Positions 10,801 to 21,448 of a DNA stretch of 50,918 bases are shown here, piece by piece (positions within the stretch are counted from its first letter, which is position 1; every line of letters begins with the position of its first letter). The notes under the pieces were generated by a model that saw only the letters and a list, made by a program, of their open reading frames with translations, did not search any database and was not told the DNA's origin. Position numbers and translations under genes: made by a program. Source of the stretch: Isohypsibius dastychi (taxonomy: Eukaryota > Tardigrada > Eutardigrada > Parachela > Isohypsibiidae); the NCBI GenBank assembly GCA_034696485.1, contig JAQIWT010000031.1, positions 1-50,918 of the forward strand, in the 5' to 3' direction.

Positions 10801-13800
10801 AAATGTATACGGAATATTCATAGTTCGATCAATTCCGCCAGATGTGACAGAACATTAATAGGTCTATTGAACGATGATTTGGTAATCGATTTTGTTGGTA
10901 ATTATTACGGGGGCACGAGTGGACAACGTTTACCAGAACGTAATTGATCGCCTTGTGCTTGTGTTGACTTGGCCGGTCAATAGAATAGAACTCTTCAAAT
11001 GTGAACCCAAACTTATATCGCTTGCTGAGAGAGACTGATGGGATTTCCTACTGCGTTGCCGTTTCCGGTGGCGCGAAACATATTTTCCGTTAAAAAATTT
11101 TTTTTTGGCTTTTTTTCGACTTAAATATAATTCCTTATATATATTCTGACCACTGATAAATTCGCACGATTAAGTTTCATGAATTCATAATCCAGAGGCT
11201 GAAGAGCTTGCTAGAAGACATTTGATGGCGTTATCTAATGAAATTTTGTGTTGGAAAACTGAAAATATCGGACTTTGCGGGTCCAGACGCGTTCTTGATT
11301 TTCAGCTTCGTTTGCTTTCCAAGGAAAGCAGCGCGAGAGAATATCTTTCCGCTGCATTTGAATTTCTTGAATCATGACTAATTCAGATTTTGTTCTTGTT
11401 CCAGGTGCGCCACAAAACGACCCACCAAGTTATGGTGCTAAAGATGAACATCAGTATGAGCAACCGACCGAATGTTCTGCGAGAAGTCGAGCTGATGAAC
11501 CGCCTCAATCATCCCAATATTCTCAAGTGAGTAAAACTTTAGTGAATCTCCGATTGATGTAGAACCTTGCAATATGGATTGTTTGTTTGGAAAGAAACTT
11601 CCGAGTATTATTCCGTTTATCGGTTTTCGAAATTCGCTATTCTTAGACGACAGCTGGCTAGGCTAGTTTGGTCTAGTGACGGCATGTATCTTCTGTTGAT
11701 TTCTTTCTTGACGGCAGCTGCATTAACAGATAGTATATTTGAACTTGGATCAGATAGTGTTTGCCTAAATTTCAAGTTCACTGGAGCTCAGCTGGATTTT
11801 GTGCTGATCTCGTAATGCGGTGCAGCTTTGATGATGAGTAATAAGGTTACTACAACGAGAATTGTCAGCAGAGCTCAGAAGTCATAACCCGGAACTGGAA
11901 ATTAATGTATTGCACGCAAGCGCGTGTTGTGAAAATTGAGCACAGCTTTGACGCACATGAGCTTTTCGATTTTAATTCTGATTCATCGCCCACTTGTAGA
12001 ATAACTATAACTTTTAACTACAAATATGGTGCGTCAGGTACGAAGACAGTTCGCATTCCACGCTGTAGTGACTTCTGGATCGAGTCTGGGACCTCTCTTG
12101 TTTTAAAATTTTAGAACTAGTAATATGAAAACACATTTGCCGATGAAAATTAGGAAAACATATTCTGAAGTAGGGAAAAATGTGCGCATCTTAATTGGCA
12201 GTGGAGGAAGGGATTTTTATCGTTCGAGATTGCTTCTGTGTAGTTCTTTCAGGACGAATTGGAAACTCTGGACGACCCCAGGAAGGCGGGGATCACAGCA
12301 AGATCGAAGCGCCTCACAGACGGGTATCTCGAGCTTAAGAAACCGCCTGGATATCAACTTCGCTCTTACAAGACGAGACATGCATTTTTCTTGTTGTAGC
12401 TTAGTCGTTGTTGGTGGTCGGTTTCGTGGGCTTCTTTCCGACGTGCAGCATGTACCACTGGTCATTCTTCAGATCGACTAGAGGACTCCGTTGGGAAACA
12501 ACCGGATTGAGGATCTTCCGACTGAGTGCCTTAGCCTCTTTCGTCACTTTGGGCTTATCGGGGAAATTTACTGGCTTGGTGACTTGCTTGAGAAGTTTCT
12601 TATGATTTGTATCGTCGAATGGAAGCTTTCCTGTTAGCATGGTGAAGAGGATCACTCCGAGTGACCAGATATCTGAAATTGAGAAATTCTCATCTCGAAC
12701 TCTGGTGTAAATAAGAAAGGAGTTTCCACAATTTGCGCGTTTTACGGGGTTATGAGGAACATTGTTAATTACCGTACCTGAGTAGTGGGGATGATACGGT
12801 TGGCCCCTTAGTACTTCCGGTGCTGCATAAGCATATGATCCGCAGTACGTTCTGCTGAAATTTTCTTCTGTAGTTTTCCTTGAAAATAGTCTAGCGAATC
12901 CGAAGTCTGAGATCTTGACATTGTATTCTCCATCTAGTAAGATGTTCTCGCATTTCATATCGCGATGGGTTATACCCTGATCGTGGATGTAATCCAGTCC
13001 CTGTGTTATCTGCGTGAACCAAGGGCCAGCTTGGGTTTCTTGTAGATACTTGCAGGCTTTGATTACGTCGAGTAGTTCCCCCTCACCGGCGAGCTCGAAA
13101 ACCATATACATCCGACCATTCGTTTCAATTGACTGGTAAAATTTGATGACAAATGTGTGGGTGAGCTTTTTGAGGATGCTGATTTCTCTCGGAAGAAATT
13201 TTTCAACGTATTCTGGCTTGGCTTTTTTGAGAGCTATTACTTTGATAGCGACCTCTTTTTTCAGCTCGTTGGAATAGGCGCGCCGCACTTTGCCGTAGGA
13301 TCCTGCTCCGAGAGTTTCCTTCAAAATGTAGCCATGAGCTGCAAATTGCACGTGCCTGTATAAAATGGCGTTTTTGTTGAATATACGCGAGGGTTTACGT
13401 GCTTTGAAAATTTATGTTAATTGCCAAACTTCATACCGTCGAATAGTTTGGCCCGATCTTTCTCATCTTCCTTTTCGCGCTCTTTCGGATCTTCAAGGGG
13501 TAGTTCGGACTTTTTGACTAAGAGTGGCGCGACGTTGTCTGATTCTTTTCGTTTGCTCGGCCCAGCTGCCATTTGCTTTGATTCGTCCGAATTAAATGAC
13601 AAAGAGGACGAGGTTGAGAACGATGTCGGCAATCAGTGAAAATTCACTTGAGGAAAGTTTCAGCTGGGATTTCCGTAAGACTTGTGGTTGCCTTGATAAC
13701 TATGTGAGTTTCTGTTTTCAAGGCTTGACTCCTCATTATGTAATTGTTTTCGTGTGAAATTTGAGATGCATTGAATTGTGGATGTTTTGCGGTTGTTACT

Positions 13801-15890
13801 GGGTTCTGGCAAAATTCCGACTTTTCGATGCGTATCACTTTGCTGGACTGGCTTTTAACAAAGTGTAGTATGTTTTTCAAATGAATTAAACAGATGTTGC
13901 CGTTTGCGACAGTGGAGTCTGTTAGTTTTGGTTACATAATTAATTAGCTGTCTGCGCATCTGGCTGATGTTTTACTAGAGATCATCTTTTTTGTGACCTT
14001 TTATCGAGTGGTTCAATTTTTGTGTTGTTCATTGTATCAGATTACGTGGTGAAGCGAAGACAAGGTGGCCACTTGAAGTCAGTTCATTCAGCCCACTCGG
14101 TATTTTCTAGATATGAGAAGTAGCTCATGAATTGGTCGGAAATATTTGTACTTGAGAGTGAAGTAGCCAGCTGAGTTTTCCGTAGGTTATTGCTGGTAGA
14201 TTCGACCTACGCGCGCCGCTGGTGTTGATGTCCTGATGAGTACGCATTGTTTTCATGAATGGAGTAATTTGATGGTGTTTAGCGAACCTACTTGACCACA
14301 ATGTGACACCGACATTTTACTGACATTGTTTCTGCTTCCGTTTCAGATTTCGTGGAGTCTGCGTACATGAGGGATGTCTGCACGCCTTGACGGAAGTAAG
14401 AAAACTGGAGATGAGCATTTTAACTCAGAAATTGAAATTGAAATAGATTTTCATTTCGATCCGAATTTTAATATTGTAGCGTAAATTAGACGCCGATCCG
14501 AAATTGGTTAGTTTGTTGATTAATGGGTTTGTTTTCTTTTGCAGTACATGAGCGGAGGAAGTTTGGAGGACTGGATACAGGATCCCTCGAAAGCACTTCC
14601 TTGGTCATTACGTGTCAAATTATCGGCGGATGTAGCTCGGGGCTTGAGTTACTTGCACTCGAATGCTGTCTTTCATCGTGATTTGACGTCTAAGAATATC
14701 CTCATTAACGTGATTGACGATAGAATCACTGCGATTGTCGGGGATTTTGGACTCGCTGATAAAATCCCTGATGCTGTGTAAGATCGAATTGAGCTTTAAC
14801 CATCTCGATTTCTGAGTATTTTTTTCAGGAAACGAAATTTCGTCCGGCTTCCCACAGTTGGTTCTCCGTGGTACATGGCACCTGAAACGCTGACAGGGAA
14901 ATGGTACGACCAGTGCGCTGATGTCTTCTCATTCGGAATCATCCTTTGTGAAGTAATTGCGAGAATAGCCTCTGACCCCGATGTGCTTCCACGAACACCA
15001 AACTTTGGTGTTGACTATGTGGCCTTCAGCGAGATGTGCCAAGACTGTCCGCCGGACTATCTGCAGCTATGCTATAACTGCTGTTTGGTGGACCCGAAAT
15101 CCAGACCAGAATTCAAGGACATCACAACAGAGCTGGAACTCATTCTGAGAAGACTGCGGACCAGGAATTTTGCAGAAACGTCGAAAACCCCGCCGAAGTT
15201 TTTCGATGATGGCCATATTACATGGGGAATCGGTATGTTTTGACAGTTTGATATACATGTTTGAGAAGTAACTGTTTTTTGTTCTCAGTCAATCGCAGAC
15301 CAAAGATCTCTCAACAAGCTCCTCGCCAGTATCGGCGCCGCTCAACATCCCTCGCCTACGTTGACCTTATCGACATGAATGCCGCTCAGAACCGGTGCCT
15401 TGCTGAGCAAATGTCGCGCACTGATCCACATTATTCCCCTCGCACTATGAACCCTTTTGCCCAATCTATTATATCGGAAGAATACAGAGACGGAAATAAA
15501 AAGATCATCGGTTATAGCAGCAGCCTTAGTCCGACCGTCTTTGAAGCTCCCATCATTCTGCGACCAAGAGATAAACTCAAACTGTCCATCCCGCCATTTA
15601 GAGATTCCCACTCGTGCCCTGCTTCCCCGAGCTCAGTGCGCCGCTTTGTGCCTACTTCCGGTCCGACGACCTCGTATGAGTCCTCCAGTTGGCATTGTGT
15701 TCGCCCTTCTAGTCCCGACTCTGAGTTGGCTTATTACTCACTTTCGGAAAACGGCAGTCTTGGGGACTCGTGTTCGCCGAAGAGTTCATCACGGTGCTCG
15801 AATGATAGTGATACTCCGACGCCGATACCGAGAGCGGTCCCGGTGATTAAGGTCACGTGCGCAGATAGCGTGGATCCTGCAGTTAGCTGA
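7821..15890 (+). CDS. TESK-type (testis-specific protein kinase) dual-specificity kinase
   Basis: Kinase of the LIMK/TESK family; relatives phosphorylate cofilin and control actin. Six exons (7821-8006, 11405-11526, 14347-14395, 14545-14777, 14829-15232, 15289-15890) join in phase to 531 residues. The kinase domain has the glycine loop [10 protein letters not shown] (from about residue 53), the ATP-binding lysine K75 in VMVLKMN, the catalytic loop HRDLTSKN with D166 (TSKN is the TESK form; LIMK has another), [10 protein letters not shown] with D187, then GSPWYMAPE and the TESK-like [18 protein letters not shown]. The C-terminal 200 residues are Ser/Pro-rich and lack domains I know. Introns 1 (3.4 kb) and 2 (2.8 kb) are far larger than others here and hold nested genes. 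The start may be the first, third or fifth codon, all ATG. Confidence 0.93.
8634..8689. repeat. Perfect 42-nt hairpin flanked by 7-bp direct repeats
   Basis: Positions 8641-8682 form a perfect palindrome: 19-nt arms (CATAGTGAGAGTAAAAGAG) around a TCTT loop. The direct repeat GAATAGC lies at 8634-8640 and again at 8683-8689, as a target duplication would. It sits in TESK intron 1. Confidence 0.9.
9366..10017 (-). CDS. Candidate small membrane/cysteine-rich protein nested in TESK intron 1
   Basis: I do not recognise this protein and call it only because three minus-strand exons, 10017-9858, 9797-9460 and 9410-9366, have canonical GT..AG borders and join in phase to 180 residues. The N-terminal 53 residues are basic. 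A hydrophobic stretch ([13 protein letters not shown], near residue 75) could be a membrane anchor or signal-anchor. The C-terminal third carries many cysteines, including [14 protein letters not shown] and a terminal [14 protein letters not shown]. This would be a type II membrane or secreted small protein. It lies wholly inside intron 1 of the TESK gene on the opposite strand. Codon quality is unremarkable, so it may be a chance chain of open frames. Confidence 0.3.
12125..12399 (+). CDS. Candidate small gene (63 aa or more) nested in TESK intron 2
   Basis: Two plus-strand exons, 12125-12169 and 12253-12399, join in phase 0 across an 83-nt intron ending in TTCTTTCAG. The second exon reads [20 protein letters not shown] followed by [20 protein letters not shown], a composition typical of real protein. 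Its stop codon ends at 12399, and the stop of the opposite-strand TSSK gene starts at 12401, leaving one base between them. A further 5' exon may exist in the 69-codon open frame at 11905-12114, but no junction of ordinary length fits. I do not recognise the protein. It could also be an alternative terminal exon of another transcript. Confidence 0.4.
12401..13572 (-). CDS. TSSK-family (testis-specific serine/threonine) protein kinase
   Basis: A 322-residue kinase of the TSSK family, which in mammals acts in spermatid differentiation and sperm. Minus-strand exons 13572-13437, 13338-12778 and 12672-12401 join in phase. After a 45-residue Lys/Glu-rich lead come the glycine loop GAGSYGKV, K78 in VAIKVI, the TSSK-typical KFLPREI, the catalytic loop HRDMKCEN with D172, ISDFGFAR with D190, then [16 protein letters not shown] and LPFDDTN, both TSSK hallmarks. 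The protein ends soon after the kinase domain. The gene lies entirely within TESK intron 2 on the opposite strand. Its second intron (105 nt) is a multiple of three and free of stops, so retention would insert 35 residues before the SDIWSLG motif. TSSK4 is the nearest human relative I recall, but subfamily is uncertain. Confidence 0.92.
13573..14346. other. Remainder of TESK intron 2
   Basis: This stretch upstream of the TSSK start should include its promoter. I see no TATA box placement or further exon that I can defend. Confidence 0.4.
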
Positions 15891-16416
15891 TGCCTTGTCT
15901 TTTCTCTTCTTTTTCTTTTGGTAATTTTGAGTGTTGCACATTGTTCTAGCGGCAGCTGAAATGCATTTTCTGAGATCATTTTGTGGATGACTTTCTTGTG
16001 ATTGGATGTGTTGCTTCATATAACTTCTGGCACCTTTGGTGGCCCCACTATTTTCCGAGTATTTATGTCAGCTGTGTGATGTTTATTTTTTGTCAGGGAT
16101 GCTTGAAATACCGGTCATTTGGTGAACAACGATGAAACAAGAACAACTGTTTGAATCAGCCGTTGTGGGAGTTCGTATCGAGTTATTTGAAAGTGCCCAT
16201 GAGTTGTTTCGCGAACTTGGCATCACCGGCTGTTCAAAGCAGCAACGTAGCCGGTTTTAATTCTGGACGATGCGACAATTGAGCTAGCAGGACTGCTACC
16301 AATAGTTCCTAGGCACTGGCGCCCAATTGGAAACCCTTACCGCGGAGTGCTTGAGATCGAAGGTGTGGCCGCAGTACGGAATTGAATATTAGTATAACAG
16401 TTGGACTGTGAATATC
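15891..16416. other. Intergenic DNA between TESK and kinesin genes
   Basis: 526 bases separate the two plus-strand genes. No open frame or repeat of note. It should hold the TESK 3' UTR and the kinesin promoter. Confidence 0.5.
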
Positions 16417-19400
16417 ATGGAGGCCGTCAGGGTGATTGCTCGGATTCGTCCACCCTCGGAAAGGGATATCGAAATGAAGAACAAAGTGAGATAAACAACG
16501 ATCTATGTATTTCAACTGCATTGTAATTTGAGAGGTATAGGTTATTGCTGCCGCGGATACGAATCAGGGAACTATCGTTATTGATGGATCTGAAGGCGAT
16601 GCCGGTGGCAAAATCTTTTCCTATGACGCTACGTACGGGCCGAATGATGTGACGTCTTCGATGTTTGAAAAGGATATCAAGTCAATCGCCGAAGTAATAC
16701 TCTGCTCCGTCAAAAGAGAACATGTCTGCAAAATGTTTTGATTAGGGTGCCTTGCAAGGTTACAACGGCACAGTTTTTGCTTATGGACAAACAGGCAGCG
16801 GGAAATCGTACACAATGTACGGATCGACAGAGCTGGAAAAAGAAGGGATAGTGTTCAGGTAACACAATCATTTTCTGATCCGACAGCTTTGTTCAGGCAT
16901 TAATATCTAGTGCAATAGATCATATCTACGCACTCATTGCCAACCTGCCAGAAAAACATCGCACATTGGTCTCGTGCACATTCTTAGAAATATATAAAGA
17001 GGAGATCCGTGATCTGCTTCCTTCATCCAATCGAGACAGGAACCAAACACGGCCGCCATCTGGGCTTACGATACGTCAAGACGCCAATTCAACCACATAT
17101 GCAGACGGTATGCTGCCTGGCTCACAAGCTCTCACGAGACCGAGTTCGTGAATATTTCCCGCAATAGGGCTGAACATCATTAAAACAGCAAACGCGAAGG
17201 AATGTCGAAAGGTTGTTCAGCGTGGACTGAAACTCCGTCAACAAGCCGCCACGAAGATGAACAGTGACAGTTCGCGAAGTCATGCTATATTCACGTTGAC
17301 GATCGAGGTGTATCAAAATCACAACGCCGATGATGGTATCACAATAGGCAAGTTGAATTTCGTGGACCTTGCGGGAAGTGAGCGTCAATCAAAGACAGGT
17401 GAGTGAACTTCGTTGTGTTCAAAATGGCGGTCGTCATATTATTTTGTGGCAAGTTTAGAAAACGAGAAAGACCGGCAAGATGAATCAATAAAGATCAATC
17501 TGTCTCTGACAACGTTGGGACGCGTTATACAGATTTTGTCGGAAGGAGTTTTGAAACACATTCCCTATCGTGATTCAAAACTCACGAGGCTGCTCGAGCA
17601 CTCCCTAGGTGGCAATGCGAAAACCGTGATGATTTGCTGCATTTCTCCTACGGATGATAACCGGGACGAGTCCTTGAACACTCTTGCATACGCGAGTCGG
17701 ACGAAGAAAATCAAAAACAGACCGGTTATTAATACTGACACAAAAGGAGGGCTACTAGCGGAACATATAGAGAAAATCAGGCGACTAGAAGCTCAAGTAG
17801 CCAATACGCCGAATATTGAAACTGAATTGGAAAAAGAAGGTTGTACGCTATTCTTTGCTGGATTTACGTTGTATGACCTTAGTGCGTCAAATAGGCAACA
17901 GAATCCGTGAAGAACTTCGTCGAGAACATCTTAGAGAGCTGTCGCAGTTGGAAGAAGAGCGAGAAACCACGCGAGCGCTGTTTGAAAAGAAAATCAAGTT
18001 GGCGAGTGAGGAAGAGAAGCTCCGGTTGACCGCGGAGAAAGAGCAAGAGATCTGCCGGATTCAGGACGAACTTGCGCGACGGCAAAAGGATGAGTTCAGA
18101 AGGCTAGAGATGCAGAAAGCCGAAGAGTATAGCGCAATGGAGAAGAAGCTGCGGAAAGCTTTTGATCAGGAGAAATTAGTGTTGAATGATAAGCTGGTAG
18201 AACAACAAAGCGAAATGGAGACGAAACGGAAGATGCGAATGGTTGAATTTGAAAGAGAACTGAGAGAACGGTTGACCAGAGAGCACGAATGTAGGATAGC
18301 GGAAGAAAAGAGAAGACTTGAACAGGATTACCTGGCCAGATACGACGAAGAGAAAGCGAGATTAGAAGAACAAGCTACACTGGATCTTGAGACTTTAAAG
18401 GTACGCTAGGACGCGCACAAGGACATGATTGGTAACTTGGTTGGGGGTGCATGGTTCATATGATCGGTGTGGTCCAGTTCACCTGTTATTCACAGGTCCA
18501 GTAACCGGTCCAAAATTTTCCTGATCATCCTAACTACCATTGTAATAGGTGTAAGGTCTTCAGTATAATACATACATACATACATGTATAACTTGAGATT
18601 AAGAATTTTCACGGAACTGACACGTTGGGGGGGGGGGGGGCTACGCGTCCTGTGAGCTGTTTTGGACGAATCGATCGCTTGCTTTGACACCTGGTATGCA
18701 ATAATACGGCGGACTACTTGTTTTCGAGGGTTTGGGACTTGATGAAACACCGCAAAGAATCGAGTCACCCAAGGCAGGTCTTTGCCGGCCTTTCGAGAAT
18801 GGTGGTTCAGGTAGGTTTGTATTAGATAGTCTGGTTCGGGGTGAAAGTGATGCATAAAACTGACAGTGATCAAAAACACAAATACGCAAAATGATCGGTT
18901 TTGGTTTTAGACTCGTTCAGCGAGAGAGCAAGAATCAGAGCGGGAAAGGTTAACTAAACAAAAAGCGAAAGAGATTCAACGAATCACAGACGAGAAAGCG
19001 TACGAATTAGAACTATTTCGCGACAAAATACAGCAACAACAAGAGGGTGAACTACGCCGAATCCGAGAAGAGCAAGCTGAGAAAATGACCAGAATGCAAG
19101 AATCCAGCCGGCTCTCCAGGCGGGACGAAGACGACAGATTACTGAGAGATCAGCAAAAAACACTAAGAAAAGAGAAAGAATACGAGATTCAGCTGATCAG
19201 AGACGAACATCAGTTTGAAGTACAAAGTCTCTTAAATCAACTGAACGAGGCGAGAAGTGATCGTTCACCGGATTTACTCCAAAGAGAAAACGAAAAGCTC
19301 CTACGTCGAGTTCAAAATCTCCAGATAACTTTGAAGAACAAGGACGCACAAACCGAGGATATGATACTATCTCATCAAAGAGAGCTCGACGCACTAAACG

Positions 19401-21122
19401 AATCACATTCCCAAGAGCTACGTCAAACGAAAGCAGGGTTCGATACCGAGAAGAAGCATCTCAGAGAAGAATGGAAAAATAAATACAATGACAACCTGCT
19501 TGAAGTTACCGATCAACACGAAGAAGAGATCAGGAAAAATGAAGAACACTTCGAAGAACTACAAAGAGATGACAGAAATGAAATACTGACTCTACAAAGA
19601 ACTGCCAAAAACTCGGCCGCAAAACTGACTTCAGTATTGGTCGAAGTCGATCAGTTGAGGTCTCAAAATAAGACGCTCAAAGCAGAACGCGACACCGCTC
19701 TGTTTTCTCTGGATGACTACGAGCAAAATCATGTGGGTTGTCTTGAGATACAACAAGATCAGCAACAGAAAAACAAAGAGTTACAAAAAGAGATCGGTAA
19801 ACTACAAAAACAAATTGCCGCGAACAAGCAGCTTCAGAGGAGATCGGCTGGTTCCAGGAACAATATTCAGTCTCCCACACGAGAGAGTTATCGCGAAGAG
19901 CTTTATTCAAGGGTGTGGCGAATGTCTTATTCCGTTTTCCCGAAATTGTCCCCTATAATTTAGCTGCCTTTGTTTTGGCAGTCATCTTCGGTACAGCGGA
20001 TATCTGGATCTGCTACCTACAGAGTGGGGGATGAGTCTATGGAGCCAGTTAGTTACTGGAGTCCAGTGCCATCTGTATTCCCCCTCAGTGTTTCAAGGTT
20101 GGTTCTGCAGCACGCGAAACCCACGTGTCATCAGATGTACATATTTGCAGCAAGCTGGCCTCATCTGGTCGACCAACTGGAACGGGAAAACGAAGTCTTC
20201 TTGACCCTCAAACTGCCGAGAGCTCTGGTACACGCCGAAAAGCTTTATTAGGTATTGTGACTTTTTTCAGCTTCGAAGACGCGTAGCATACGGCCCACGG
20301 TGGTGGTACCGTACATATCAAGTGCCGAATATGTCCGGAATTGTCGCTGCATATTTTAAGGGAAAATAATAGCAAAGTCTGAGGCACTCTTGGTAATCTT
20401 CTTTGCGATCTTCAGAGGCCGTGGCTGGAGTCAGCGCTGAACGATTCCTTGTGTCTGCGAAAGAAGAATACGAGAAAAAACTGGATCACTATGTACAGAA
20501 TTTGGAAAACAAAGATCAAGAGGTAAATCGATTGTAGTACATACTGCACGTTATGCAGGCTGCAGAGATACGGATATCAGCCATTTAAAATCCAACTGGA
20601 GCTGTTGATAAAACGAGTTATGCACTCGTTTACTTTCAGATTCAGGCGTTGAAGAAACAGATACAGAGCACGTCTCCACAAGGAAGGTCACCCCGACCAC
20701 ATGAAGGCAGAACGGAACTGGCGAAACAGGAGCAAATTACTCTGCTATACCAACAGATCCTCTCTTCAATTGTTCCCTGTCTACCAGATGCGAAATTTGT
20801 GGATATTAATCGGATAGCGAAAAGTGCTGTGTGGAACGATGTTTCTCAAAAGTGGAAGCTGCAGCCTTTGCTCAGCAAGCATCCTGAAAATGGGTTCAGC
20901 TACCAACATTCTCTCGATTTTGCCGAAACCGATCACTGGAGAAACCCATCTAGGGGAAGCAGCGTGGAATCTTTCGACAGGGATGAGATCCGCGTATTGA
21001 GACCTAAGACGGTGGTGACGTCGTCAAGCAGAAAATCGACCATACCGTCTGCTGGATCTAGTTCGTACAAGAAACGGATATCAGCGAAACAAGAGAGAAG
21101 AAGTGAGATGGACATCTTCTAG
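16417..21122 (+). CDS. Kinesin with N-terminal motor and long coiled-coil stalk
   Basis: Twelve exons splice in phase to 1152 residues: 16417-16485, 16541-16693, 16746-16858, 16911-17107, 17168-17398, 17459-17839, 17883-18400, 18911-19912, 19982-20047, 20089-20227, 20416-20522, 20640-21122. The motor starts at residue 1 ([12 protein letters not shown]) and shows the P-loop GQTGSGKS (88-95, with Ser instead of the usual Thr), switch I NSDSSRSH, switch [10 protein letters not shown], and [20 protein letters not shown]. The neck [15 protein letters not shown] resembles kinesin-2/KIF17-like and kinesin-4 motors; I cannot choose between them. Residues of about 370-900 are heptad-type Glu/Arg/Lys-rich coiled coil, and the tail is Ser-rich and basic. 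It is probably plus-end directed. A ciliary or spermatogenic role is only suggested by neighbours. Exon 10 could start six bases or so further in frame. Confidence 0.93.
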
Positions 21123-21448
21123 GAATGTATTGTTGATTGTGAAAGTTTACGCTCTCTTGCTAGCTATTCGCAGAGCCTTAGTTTTCGCCGTTTTTGAGCA
21201 ACGTTCACGTTGCTCAACGATATTTTACTTCACGTCGTGACCTTTCAGTTTTCTTCCTTCTCCTCGAATTTTAGATTCAAAGTACAATTCAAAACTCCGT
21301 GCGATTGTCAAAATTCAAAAAAACATCATTAGAATAATACATCTTAAAAAGGCTGTAAGTCCAAACTTTGGGATTCATGCCTTTTGCCGGTTCATATTGC
21401 GATAAACGTACAAATAAATGCCACCAAAGTTAGCCGCCATGTTTTCTT
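21123..21448. other. Shared 3' region of convergent kinesin and 502-aa genes
   Basis: 325 bases between the two stop codons. An AATAAA signal on the plus strand at 21413-21418 suits the kinesin transcript. A perfect hairpin lies at 21194-21217: 11-nt arms TTGAGCAACGT with a 2-nt loop. Confidence 0.6.
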
